A model generated the notes under the pieces. The model saw only the letters and a list, made by a program, of their open reading frames with translations. It ran no database searches and was not told the origin of the DNA. The position numbers and the translations under genes are program-made. Positions 45,780-56,480 of a DNA stretch of 64,000 nucleotides are shown piece after piece. This DNA is from Anagrus nilaparvatae. Lineage: Eukaryota > Arthropoda > Insecta > Hymenoptera > Mymaridae. How positions within the stretch are numbered: position 1 is the first letter of the stretch; each line of letters starts with the position of its first letter. The stretch covers positions 35,714,501 through 35,778,500 of the forward strand of contig JAKSXM010000007.1 of assembly GCA_022575985.1 (NCBI GenBank), given 5' to 3'.

Positions 45780-46693
45780 AAACCCTATCCCCTTTGCTGC
45801 CCCTTATCAACCCCATCTCCCCTACCTACTCCAATCGGGACGCTTGGATTCCCGGGAGGGAGATGTTATGTATGATAGGTCATAATTCGAGCCATTGCAT
45901 CCGCATTCTTTAATATTTATATATTTAACTTATTCCTGCTTATGTTAGCTCGTAAATCGAGATAATTTCATACATTCTTTAATATCTTATTTCACCAATT
46001 AAGATCCGGTTCCTTAGAAATTGACAGAAATATAAAATCGAAGGTCATTAATGACGCATTTAGAAATATTTTAGGCAACGAAGAGTTGCATAAATCCCCT
46101 CACGATTTCCCCCGAAATAATCAACGACGCTTTCGTTGGACGTGACGAGATCGATGCTTCCGCGTATTGGACAATCCCACTTAAATTCAAGTACCTGGGC
46201 GGTTACTAATTAGTTTATATAATATACCCGCAACTGCCCTAAATCCAGTTCTACTGTCAGTTCCTCTTAGTTACTCTTACATCCTCCCATAATAACTGGC
46301 CTACTAACATCAGGTCTAGTTTAGGAGACTTATAATTCGATTAGAACAGACTTCCGAGTGTAATCATTCCATAGTATAATCATCCATTCAGACTTATTGA
46401 CTTAGAGGCTTTTTCATATTAACTTATAATAAAGTCAGTGAATTAAACTAAAGTATTCAGTGTGTTTATTTAATTGTGATAACTTCCTTCTATAATCTAG
46501 AACTTAACGCAGTTAAGTTCAACCAGATCTTATACCCGAGGTCATCAACATAGTTATACATTCATCAATATATATCAACTTTAATCCTATATAAGTATTA
46601 AAATACCTGGGGCACTCAATATCCCTAGGATAAAACTTATTTATATTTATTTATATATTACGTATCCCGAATTAAACCTCAGGATACGTAACA
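45780..46693 (+). repeat. LTR (830 bp) with upstream polypurine tract
   Basis: The LTR proper is 45,864-46,693, starting TGTTATGTATGATAGGTC and ending GGATACGTAACA. It is preceded by GGGAGGGAGA, a polypurine tract, and a short C-rich internal end. It is therefore a 3' LTR whose internal region is mostly lost upstream. It contains the 329-bp LTR at 27,030 as a shortened relative. Polyadenylation words (AATAAAG at 46,429) are present. Confidence 0.8.
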
Positions 46694-46699
46694 ATACTT

Positions 46700-47165
46700 T
46701 AGTTATCATAATGTTCAGATATTCTAATACCTATTTCTTTTTTGGTTTCGCCAATAAAAGTGGCATTAAATTTTTACATTCTTATTGATAAACTATATTA
46801 CATTACAATGTTTTATTATATCACATAACATGTAATTAGGATTAGTAATTGCAATATGCATTCTGTATCCTATAAAATTAATAATTATTGTATGCATACT
46901 TTAAATTTATTTTTATTGATGTTATTTAGTTTATTAGTACCAGCAGCTGCAAAATATTTATTAATGCAATGAATATATAAATTTAATTGGATAAGAGCTA
47001 TGGATAAAAAGTTTTTAATTAAAAAAAATTTTTTTTTTAAAACGTTTATCGAATTATAGATCTTAATTAATTTATAGACCTTGTCTATTGTGGTATAAAA
47101 CATTCCTATTTTTTAAGCCTCAGTATGACCAGATTAGTAATTTAAAAATCTATCAGAGAAACTAT
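46700..47165 (-). pseudogene. Third Penelope-like element relic
   Basis: Short matches to PLE protein blocks occur in order on the minus strand: SDRFLNY-stop-SGHTEA-stop-KIGMFYTTIDKVYKL at 47,145-47,060 (compare RYLNFNSGHTKHEKIGM in copy 2), and ATFIGETKKEIGIRISEH at 46,775-46,720 (compare ATYVG-TKREVSIRIGEH in copy 1). The intervening 46,885-47,103 frame is AT-drifted. With stops and frame changes this is an old, different PLE lineage. The 830-bp LTR lies immediately beside it. Confidence 0.65.
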
Positions 47166-48059
47166 CATTTTAATAAATATTACTATTATGCATGATTTAA
47201 TTTTATAAATTCTAATCTATATCAATTGCTTACAAATTGTTTACGATCATGAATGTAAAGGAGATGCATCCAAGGGGCGGGTATCAAATGTAGAGGAAAA
47301 CATGCCTTATAACGAAAAAAGGAATTTCTCAAATAGGCAAAGAGTACTTCGGTAATGAAAGGAAAAAGGATTTTCGGTAACAGAAGAAATTTAAAAGGCC
47401 CAAATTTCTTTAATAAGGCCACAAAAACTATTACTAAAGGTTTTCAATGTGGTTGTAAATCCCGTATAAAAAAGAAGTGTCGGTACTTTAAAATATTTCA
47501 AGAATATAGAAAAAAGAGGCCACAAATCATGAAAGCAAATATGAATCAACGTGGCCAAGCCAATGATCTAGTGCAGAAGAAACCCAACCCAATATTCATT
47601 TATGGCTGGGTAAAGTGAATTTAATAAAAGATATAAATAGTGACTTAAGTGACTTTATAGAGTATTAAGGTGCATATGATAAAAACTAATGAGAGTTTTG
47701 AACCTGCAGGGATTTGAATCCACCAATATTAATTGAAAGGGCCAAAGAAGGTATACACATAAAATCTATAAAAATTGGATATATTAAAGTAGTCAGCAAT
47801 TTAGGAGTAACATTGTTGTTTGAAATGTACGGTATAGCCCAGAATTATCACAAGAGGGTTTTAAAGTAATCTTTAAAAATCAATTGGTTTTAATAAAAAA
47901 GAAAGAGCAAGTAAACACTTTATACATTACCAAAAGTAAAAATGGAATATTTAAAAAGCGTATTATTTTAAAAATTATTAAAATCATCGAAAATGAATAT
48001 TTAATAAATGATTTTTTGCAAAACGCATATTTCAAGCTGTCACCATGACTATCAAAGTT
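47166..48059. other. Spacer with one unassigned short frame
   Basis: An 87-codon plus frame at 47,355-47,618 (MKGKRIFGNRRNLKGPNFF, then FQCGCKSRIKKKC) is basic with a cysteine pair cluster. No family is recognised and there is no splice support. It could be a transposon fragment or chance. The rest is AT-rich. Confidence 0.35.
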
Positions 48060-48360
48060 TTTTTTTTTTAATTACATTTATTCTTTTTTGACATTTCTTA
48101 CAAATTTCAATAATTTTAATTCTTTTCAAGATAGAAGAGTGGTAGATGTCAAACTTTGTAAATTTATGTATTTTCTTTCAACAATTTGCGATAAAACTCA
48201 ATAATCTGTATTCTAATCATAGATAGGAGAGTATGAAATCTTAAAATTGTGGATTCTTAAAAATTCACCGAAATTTCTCGATCAAAAACTCATTAATCCG
48301 TATTCTAATAAAAAGGTAGGAGAATGGTAGATGTCATGCATTAAAATGCATTTAATTCTA
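48060..48360. repeat. Three degenerate units of about 110 bp
   Basis: The shared words AAACTCANTAATCYGTATTC, TAATNAWAGNTAGGAGARTG and GTAGATGTCA recur at about 48,150, 48,230 and 48,330. Non-coding. Confidence 0.55.
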
Positions 48361-48439
48361 TGTAACATGACAAAATTTACTTATGTTTTATAATTAAAAA
48401 TCACATAATTTTAAATATAATTCTTATATAATTATCATA

Positions 48440-48470
<31 letters not shown>

Positions 48471-48560
48471 CTTTATTTCGAAAACAAATATAGTACACTC
48501 TTTCAATATATTACAATAAATAAGTAAACATTTAAATATTTGATTTATAAAATAATATAG
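48440..48560 (-). mobile_element. Probable LINE 3' end with (TTA)n tail
   Basis: On the minus strand the sequence ends ...TTTTCGAAATAAAG followed by (ATT)n, with the plus-strand (TAA)n at 48,446-48,470. An AATAAAG signal joined to a trinucleotide tail is the common 3' end of several insect non-LTR families. No coding part is seen. Confidence 0.4.
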
Positions 48561-49694
48561 TATATAATATAATGGCAAAATTGATGTGGTAATTAAATGG
48601 GTCAATAGATTAGTGCGTCAATAGGTGAATATGCGTCAATATGAAGTCAAAGAAAAAATATAGAAAATAAAATATAATATAATAAAATATAATATAAAGA
48701 AAATAAAATATAACGTTATTCAATAATTTTCATTATTATTCATATAATTTTACAATTTTATTTCAATCGATAATTTAATAATTTTTAGCCGGTGATGTAA
48801 AATTAGGATTACTAAACCACATTTTAGAATCACTAGGATAAGATAAAATTGAAATGAAAATAAAATAAAATAAAATTTACAAATCATTTAATGAGGTAAA
48901 TTACTTAATTCCGGTTTAAGAAGGTTAGATTGAGTTTTCCAAAAACAATTAAAATTATATTTGTGGACTAGTTATAAACTATAATTCTGAAACTTAGTCC
49001 TCAAATGATTTCTTAAATCTATACTTGTATTGTTAAATATCACAAATGATAGTTCTAAATACTCTTATTGATTGATAGGATCGTTTTAATTGGCAATAGT
49101 TGTTGATAATCATCTTATTGTAAATCAATATTATATGTTCTTTTTTATTATTGTATTCATTTTTATTTTATATGTAAATTTTAAAATTATCAATACTTAT
49201 ATTATAATTTTAAAATGTTTTCATTGAAAATTTAAATTATATTTTATTACAGAGAATGATTAATATCGGATATAATAACGAATAAATTAGAAATTTTATT
49301 TATATCTGATTTTGTAATGTATGCTTTTTTAATATGAAAAAGATTACTTTTTTTACCAAAATTTATCGTATGGACTGAATGAATTAAAATGTCTGATTAA
49401 TATTTTGTTAGAATGCTGTAACATTAAATAATTAAATGAAACCTGAAGGAGAAGAGAAAGTCACGAAGCGTTAATTAAATAAATTAAAAAAAGAGATTGC
49501 ATCTTGGCATATAATATGGTACCCATTTAAGAAGAGCCCAAATGTACCATGCCCAAATTTAGGGTGTCTAAATGTACCATACCCAAATTCACCATGCCCA
49601 AATCATCCATGTCGGTGGCAGTGCTTAGAATTTTATAATGTAAAGAGATATATTTAATATATTTAAATTAATTAGTTACACATTTTTTTCGCAG
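48561..49694. other. AT-rich spacer
   Basis: No gene seen. At 49,508-49,610 there are about five short units around GCCCAAATGTACCATGCCCAA. The interval ends in a good acceptor (ACATTTTTTTCGCAG). Confidence 0.45.
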
Positions 49695-49824
49695 GTAGCT
49701 CAGTTGTAACTGAAACAACTAATGCCTCTAATTCAGCATACAGTTTAAACTCAACAACTCTTTTGCTGCAAAAAGACCTAGACATAACAGCTTCTCAATA
49801 TCAACTTTATCAACAACCAATTAA
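49695..49824 (+). CDS. Candidate host-gene exon (130 nt), Ser/Thr/Asn-rich product
   Basis: It is bounded by acceptor TTTTTTTCGCAG and donor GTAAGC. One frame is open throughout: SSVVTETTNASNSAYSLNST, then TLLLQKDLDITASQYQLYQQ and PI, with two bases left. It starts with two bases that complete the codon left by the exon ending at 19,537 (G plus GT), so the two are compatible as neighbours across an intron of about 30.2 kb. Composition is far less A/T-driven than the surroundings, which favours real coding. The product is not recognised. The Ser/Thr/Gln-rich content suggests a disordered region of a larger regulatory or structural protein. Confidence 0.5.
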
Positions 49825-50179
49825 GTAAGCGATGCTTTTTCTAAAATTTTTATTTACAAATAAACAAATAATAATTAAAAACACGGACGTTTTTACAACA
49901 AAAAAATAAAAATTTTAAGATTTAGAGGATCTTTTCAACATTTTTTCAAATGTATTTCAACTAATTAAATTATTAAATAGAATATAAAAAACACTTCCAA
50001 ATCATGGGCATTGAGATTCCTCAAAAAAAAGGAAAATATTTCCTTAAAATAATCTGCATTATAAATAGAAATTAGTAAAATAAAAAATTAATAGCATTTT
50101 TCTTGTCAGTGGCCAGGTAACTCGTAATTCCCAGCTACTGCGTGACTAGCAAAGACGTGTTTTTTTGCCACTAATAAAG

Positions 50180-51010
50180 AAAATTCATATACTACCTTTG
50201 TACTTATATAAAAAATGCTCCAAATCGCAGTTTACCATCCTCGAGTTCGCCTCGATTAGGGCTATTCTTTACTTTTGTGGAAACGGGCTCGCAATGTACT
50301 ATTTACTGATTTTTTATGACAATAAGATAAAAACAAAAATTTTTATAAATATCTGTTCCAGCAAATCGATTAAAAACGAATGCTTTACTTTAATTTTAAA
50401 AAATGCAGCCCTTAAATCCTAGAGAATAAAATAATACTAAATCAAATATTAATATTTCTAAATGTTTGTACGTAAGTACGTACATATACATCCACATTAG
50501 AGCGTGTCTTATTTATTATTTTTCGATATTTTTTAGCTCCCCCAATTTTTTTGGGATATTCTGGTCAGAAAAACGCCCCAGCTCCAAGGATTTTGATTTT
50601 CGATTTTTTTAACCCGTGCCGCCGAGCACTTGAAGTTTCCCATTTAAATAACATGGAAATTTTGAGTTTTTAGCTATACAAATTTTGGCAGAGGCCACAA
50701 AGCGTTTTAAAAAGCCAATTTACTGAAAAACATACTTTTATATGTTTAAAAACATGAAAATAGCCCTGCATTCATTCCCAAGGAAATTCTGGGGCTAAAA
50801 ACGCAAATTTTTTACTCGTCTCTTTTCTTTAAATAGTTTTTAAGATATCGCTTTACAAAGTTAATAATAAAAATAGTATATTGACGGCTTGAGTCCAGAA
50901 CAGTAAAGAATGGCCCAAATCGCACGTAAATTACCTTCCGAGGCAAAGCTGAGGATGGTAAACTGCAATTTGGTTCATTCTTTATTTATGGACAAGGGTC
51001 GAATAACATT
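50180..51010. mobile_element. Inverted-repeat element or repeat cluster
   Basis: TTGCAGTTTACCATCCTC with its continuation lies at about 50,222-50,260 (CGCAGTTTACCATCCTCGAG) and inverted at about 50,950-50,985 (GAGGATGGTAAACTGCAAT). Nearby AAAGAATGGCCCAAATCGCA (50,905) is a further partial inversion. Around 50,500-50,800 the sequence is less AT-rich and has no convincing gene. The 85-codon frame at 50,165-50,422 overlaps the repeat. Confidence 0.5.
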
Positions 51011-51569
51011 TTTTTGTGTCTGTAGCGAGAAAATGCGTCTTTCTTGACGAAATACGTGCTTTCTCGGAGCAGACCAGAAAATTGATTTTTTTTTTAAACC
51101 CTGAAATTGGGACTCTGACTTTAAATTAGCATCTCTGGTTAATAATTTATTTAAAAGTAGTGAATAAAAAATTTTGGAAATTGGAAGCTTGCAGAAAATT
51201 TTTATTACCTATAAAGCTCTATTTTGTGAAAAATTACAATTTTGACAGCAATTTAAAAAAATTTAAAAATTGATCTTTTTTAGTCGAAAATTACCGTTAG
51301 GTTAATTGGCTATATTTTAATTAGCTACAAAAGGATCAATGATAAAAGAACTCAGTTTACGGCATTTAAAAGGTGATACTTGCACTAAAAAAATGAGATA
51401 AGCCAAAATAAGCCAAAATAAGCCTTAAGCCATATTGGTTAATTTTTGAAATTGCAGCGTTTTATCGAAAATTACCAAAACCCCTATTTTAAAAACGCAA
51501 ATTTACATGTTGGCGCAATCTTATAAATAAGATATAAATGACGCTTATACCAAAAATGTATACAAAAAG
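51011..51569. other. Spacer
   Basis: No gene. A short direct repeat AAGCCAAAATAAGCCAAAAT lies at 51,402-51,422. Confidence 0.4.
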
Positions 51570-51880
51570 TTTATAACCGGTTTGTGTAACTACACAACCA
51601 ACGAGCATGGAACATTTTTACTCATAACAGTAATAAATCCTAAAACTGAAATTACAATAAATCCTGAAATATAAATTTTGCTAAGTCCATAAACTTAAAA
51701 TATTCTAAAGTTTTGTTGTTATCAAGGCCTGACTCCCAATTCAAATTATTCTAAGTCCCTAAATCGAAAATATTCTAAGTCCATTTCACCCCCCCCCTAA
51801 AAACGTCACTTTCCCCCCCCCCCTGCCGAGCCAATTTTTTTCAAATACCCCACCCAATGAACATGTTCCATGTTAAAATG
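51570..51880 (-). repeat. Dispersed repeat family A, copy 4 (inverted)
   Basis: It opens with TTATAACCGGTTTGTGTAAC and GCATGGAACATTTTT, continues with units CTAAGTCCCTAAATCGAAAA, then C-rich runs (51,790-51,832), and closes with AACATGTTCCATGTT at 51,861-51,876. The order is the exact reverse of copy 3. Confidence 0.7.
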
Positions 51881-52078
51881 TTTTTAACCAACGTTAGGCC
51901 CTGTAGACGACCCAAGTGCCCCCATTCATTCCCCCCCAAACGGGTAAAAATATGTTTATTACAAAAATTAAAACTTAAAATGAATTCTTATATTTTTTGG
52001 GACGGTGAAACCAAAAATGAATATAAAAATGTTTTCTACTAATTTTTGGCCCTGTAAACCACCCCAGTGGCTCCATGC

Positions 52079-53900
52079 AAAATATGTTGGGTCGAAAAAT
52101 TAAATATTTTTCACCCTAAATTCACTTTTCTCACCCTCAAAAACCCCCTGGTAGAGTTAAAAGTTGATACTTTTAAATTTTATTGTCCGCCATCTTGGAA
52201 AATCGGAAAATATTTTGGGGCGAAAAATTGAATATTTTCCACCCTAAATTCACTTTTCTCACCCTCAAAAACCCCCTTGTAAAGTTAAAAGTTGATACTT
52301 TTAAATTGTATTGTCCGCCATCTTGGAAAATCGGAAAATATGTTGGGTCGAAAAATTGAATATTTTCCACCCTATATTCATTCTTTTCACCCTCAAAAAC
52401 CCCCTTGTAAAGTTAAAAGTTGATACTTTTAAATATTATTGTCCGCCATCTTGGAAAATCGGGAAATATGTTGGGTCGAAAAATTGAATATTTTCCACCC
52501 TATATTCATTCTTCTCACCCTCAAAAACCCCCTTGTAAAGTTAAAAGTTGATACTTTTGAATTTTATTGTCCAACATCTTGGAAAATCGGAAAATATGTT
52601 GGGTCGAAAAATTGAATATTTTCTACCCTTAATTCACTTTTCTCACCCTCAAAAACCCCCTTGTAAAGTTAAAAGTTGTATTTTTAAATTTTATTGTCCG
52701 CCATCTTGGAAAATCGGAAAATATTTTGGGTTGAAGAATTGAATATTTTCTACCCTAAATTCACTTTTCTCACCCTCAAAAACCCCCTTGTAAAGTTAAA
52801 AGTTGATACTTTTAAATTGTATTGTCCGCCATCTTGGAAAATCGGAAAATATGTTGGGTCGAAAAATTGAATATTTTCTACCCTTAATTCACTTTTCTCA
52901 CCCTCAAAAACCCCCTTGTAAAGTTAAAAGTTGTATTTTTAAATTTTATTGTCCGCCATCTTGGAAAATCGGAAAATATTTTGGGTTGAAGAATTTAATA
53001 TTTTCCACCCTAAATTCACTTTTCTCACCCTCAAAAACCCCCTTGTAGAGTTAAAAGTTGATACTTTTAAATTGTATTGTCCGCCATCTTGGAAAATCGG
53101 AAAATATGTTGGGTCGAAAAATTGAATATTTTCCACCCTATATTCATTCTTTTCACCCTCAAAAACCCCCTTGTAAAGTTAAAAGTTGATACTTTTAAAT
53201 TTTATTGTCCAACATCTTGGGAAATCGGAAAATATGTTGGGTCGAAAAATTGAATATTTTCCACCCTTAATTCACTTTTCTCACCCTCAAAAACCCCCTT
53301 GTAAAGTTAAAAGTTGTATTTTTAAATTTTATTGTCCGCTATCTTGGAAAATCGGAAAATATGTTGGGTCGAAAAATTGAATATTTTCCACCCTTAATTC
53401 ACTTTTCTCACCCTCAAAAACCCCCTTGTAAAGTTAAAAGTTGATACTTTTAAATATTATTGTCCGCCATCTTGGAAAATCGGGAAATATGTTGGGTCGA
53501 AAAATTGAATATTTTCCACCCTATATTCATTCTTCTCACCCTCAAAAACCCCCTTGTATAGTTAAAAGTTGATACTTTTAAATTTTATTGTCCAACATCT
53601 TGGAAAATCGGAAAATATGTTGGGTCGAAAAATTGAATATTTTCCACCCTTAATTCACTTTTCTCACCCTCAAAAACCCCCTTGTAAAGTTAAAAGTTGT
53701 ATTTTTAAATTTTATTGTCCGCCATATTGGAAAATCGGAAAATATTTTGGTTTGAAGAATTGAATATTTTCCACCCTAAATTCACTTTTCTCACCCTCAA
53801 AAACTCCCTTGTGAAGTTAAAAGTTGATGTTTTTAAAATTTTATGGTCCGCCATCTTGGAAAATCGGAAAATATGTTGGGTCGAAAAATTGAAAATTATA
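52079..53900. repeat. 127-bp satellite array, about 14 units
   Basis: The word GTCC(GC/AA)(C/T)ATCTTGGAAAAT recurs at about 52,185, 52,313, 52,441, 52,569, 52,696, 52,824, 52,951, 53,079, 53,207, 53,334, 53,462, 53,590, 53,717 and 53,846. Spacing is 127-129 bp. Each unit continues CGGAAAATATGTTGGGTCGA, AAAATTGAATATTTTCCACC and CTCACCCTCAAAAACCCCCT. Several long open frames repeat every few units and are artefacts of the array. The core is shared with the hairpin element at 3,112-3,757. Confidence 0.93.
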
Positions 53901-54065
53901 CCCCCAGGGTATCCGCTTCTACCTGCAAGGTTCATTTTTATCCTGGGATCTTATTATTTTTTTTTTAAATACCTGGTGGTTAATCATCTGGTAAACAATC
54001 TGGTTAACCATCTGAAAAACCAGATGGTAAACCAGTATGGTAAACCAGGATGGTTTTTTTTGGGC
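53895..54065. repeat. Subterminal block and palindromic end attached to the satellite
   Basis: After the last unit comes GGGTATCCGCTTCTACC, then GGTTCATTTTTATCCTGGGA, homologous to GGATATCAGCTTTCCCTCG and GGTTCATTTTCATCCCG at 3,590-3,640 in the hairpin element. Next come alternating words CATCTGGTAAAC / AACCAGATGG / GGTAAACCAG (53,975-54,050) that can fold locally, then GGTTTTTTTTGGG. This is the same layout as the end at 3,757, with different palindrome words. No matching left end is seen near 52,079. Confidence 0.7.
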
Positions 54066-55416
54066 GAGAAAATATATATAACTGGAAACCGATCTGCTTG
54101 AAAATTTAGGTAATTCTTAATTATATAAAAACTTTTCTGATTGCAAAAGAAATCCAAGCTTAAAAACTTAAAAGTTAATTACGATTTTTTTGAAAATTAA
54201 CGAAAACATCAAAAATGATCACTTTTTTGAAAAAACGTTTATTTGGCGAAAAAAATTTTCTTTTGCATCAATGACACTCTTGCATATTTTCCTCGTTTCT
54301 TGCCGCAAACCCCGTCTTTTTAGCTATTATTGTCTAGAATGATTATCAAACTAAAAAAATTCTCTAACACTTGCGTGAAAAAAACTATATGCTAAAGTAC
54401 AGTCTCAAGAATATGAAGATGGCTGTATGAGAAACTCAGCGTAGAGGGCTAATTGGTATTTTTTCTCTAGTAAAACTGATACTATACAGCGTCATATAGT
54501 ATCGTCGAGAGTGTATACAATTTGTGTGTGTATAAGTTGTGTATATGTGTATATTTGTTCATTTAGAGAAAAATTACCAGTGCGTCACCTAGAGATAGAG
54601 TTAATCGAATAGTTTCCATCCTCTTGCTATAAAAAACTTTCCTAGAACCTTAAATTAAATCCTTAAATCCTTAAACCTTGCTATAAAGAACCTTCCCAGG
54701 TATATTCGATAGAACATTCGCGCGGAATAAAAATTGAATATAAAAATAGAAGGTAGATAGCATATATACTATAGAAGCTTCCGTAGAACATAAAATAAAA
54801 AAGAATCATTTCTTTTGTATATTTTGCCTTTATATGATATATAAAACTTACCATAGAATTTTTCTTCATATTCTAAAAAACAGTTTTTGGAGGGATATTA
54901 GGTTAAATAAAAAGTAAAATGTGAATATAAATATATTAACTTTTATTGTAAAATAAAAAAAGAAATTTTCATTCATGTTACATAATTGATTTTATGAGTT
55001 GACATGAGCCAATTTGAAAAACCTGATATAAAAAAAAAGTATTTAAAATACAACTAAGCAAATTCTTATTAAAATTTGTTATGCCACGCATGCCGGTGTA
55101 AGACGAGATAAAAAAAATCCGCTAGCTACAAGTGGAATTTTGCTTGCGGCAAGGGAAAATCAGCTAATGGGTTTTTTTTAAGTGTCGTGGTACTTAAGTT
55201 TCTAGTATCACAAAATATAAATAATAGAAGATACTTAGACATGGTAAAGAATATTACCCATTCTCTACATGCTAGAGAATACCGCGTCTAAGTATGTTTT
55301 GGTTCCTCATCATAGAGGAACCATTGTGATCGGTAAAAATTTTTTTAATGAGTTTTTGGCATATAAGCATGTTTTGAGACCTCAGGAAAGCTAAAAAACC
55401 AGTTTTTAAAAAAAGT
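54066..55416. other. AT-rich spacer
   Basis: No gene recognised. It includes a 9-bp stem hairpin GATACTATA/TATAGTATC at about 54,478-54,503. Confidence 0.45.
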
Positions 55417-55475
55417 CTGTATGTATGTGTGTGTGTATGTATGTATGTATGTATATGTGTATGTACGTATGTCGG
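55417..55475. repeat. (TGTA)n-type microsatellite
   Basis: Runs of GTATGTATGTATGTATAT with GTGTGT interruptions, directly upstream of the LINE fragment. The long open frame that begins here owes its first 15-20 residues to the microsatellite. Confidence 0.85.
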
Positions 55476-55479
55476 TAAA

Positions 55480-56150
55480 CGGAGATATTTTACTACCAGT
55501 ATTGCTGTTTTGTATTTATATCAATGACCTAGGACTACATCTACCACAGGGGGTTTTACATTTATTATATGCTGATGATCTTCAAGTTTACATTCAGGTC
55601 CCTCCTGAAGATGCTTTACTTGCAGTTGACACCCTTACTCAGAATGCATCTAAAGTCTCAGACTGGGCAGATAGTGTCTCACTCTATCTTAATCATAAGA
55701 AAACTATGGCTATTTACTTTAGTACATCAACATTTGTAGACAGGATTAATAAATTAAATCTTGAAATCGGAGTGGGCAAAGGTGTCAGAATTCCTTTCTC
55801 TGAGGAAGTCAAAAGTCTAGGTGTAATGCTAGACAACAAACTCACATGGAGCTCTCAGATTATATCTGTAGAAAAGAAAATACGGTTTATCTTGACGCAA
55901 GCATCACCTTAAAAGCCAGAATTCAACGTCTTAGTAATTGTAGCATAAGGTATATTTTTGGGATTAGAAAATACGAACACGTTTCCCCTTACCGAAGACA
56001 GTTGAATTGGCTATGCACAGATACCAGAAGACTCTACTTTACGGGTATAATAATATATAAAATTTTACGTTTACAACAGCCCCCTTACCTCATTGATTTA
56101 TTCACCAAATACATACCCAAAGATAAAACTAGAAGTATCCTCTTTACCAA
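55480..56150 (+). pseudogene. Non-LTR retrotransposon RT fragment (not R1-type), deleted and frameshifted
   Basis: The first part (to 55,912) reads VLLFCIYINDLGLHLPQGVL, LLYADDLQVYIQVPP and KVSDWADSVSLYLNHKKTMA, then SLGVMLDNKLTWSSQI. This is the palm and thumb of a non-LTR reverse transcriptase with the YADD catalytic box. After a deletion and frame change near 55,905 comes RIQRLSNCSIRYIFGIRKYE, then RQLNWLCTDTRRLYFTGIII, the C-terminal region typical of CR1/Jockey-like LINEs. The N-terminal RT, endonuclease and ORF1 are absent. The 3' end runs into satellite-like DNA near 56,130. Confidence 0.8.
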
Positions 56151-56480
56151 AATTTTTTTTATTTTAGGACGTAATACTTAATTTTTTCCTATTAAAGTAC
56201 GAATATCTATAATTATCGTTTGTAAAGGATTTCTCCATCTGATACATAATTTTTCGAAATTTTTTTTTTAATTTTTTACATAAAATAATTAAAAAAATAC
56301 CATAATTTTTTTTATTTTTGGACGTAGTACCTCATTTTTTTCTATGAAAGTACTGATATCTAGAAGTATCATTTTTACTCGATATTTCGAATCTTAAAAT
56401 TTATTTTTTGAAAATTTTTTTCTCAAAATTTTTTTCACCAGACAATACAAAAAATACCAATTTTCTTTTACTTATGGACG
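56130..56480 (-). repeat. Relic of the 17.75-kb satellite family, inverted
   Basis: On the minus strand: ATATTCGTACTTTAATAGG, GGTACTACGTCC, CGAGTAAAAATGATACTTC, the words of the monomers at 17,750-18,740. About two and a half units. Confidence 0.65.

Noticed and set aside
52079..53900. Regular repeats that might be taken for a CRISPR array
   Set aside because: Units are 127 bp throughout with no unique spacers. It is a satellite in a eukaryotic genome.
52173..54101. Several 60-130-codon frames with near-identical products
   Set aside because: They repeat with the satellite period on both strands and reflect the repeat, not genes.
55421..55480. N-terminus of the RT fragment as a real start
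   Set aside because: The first residues are coded by the (TGTA)n microsatellite. Homology starts only after it.
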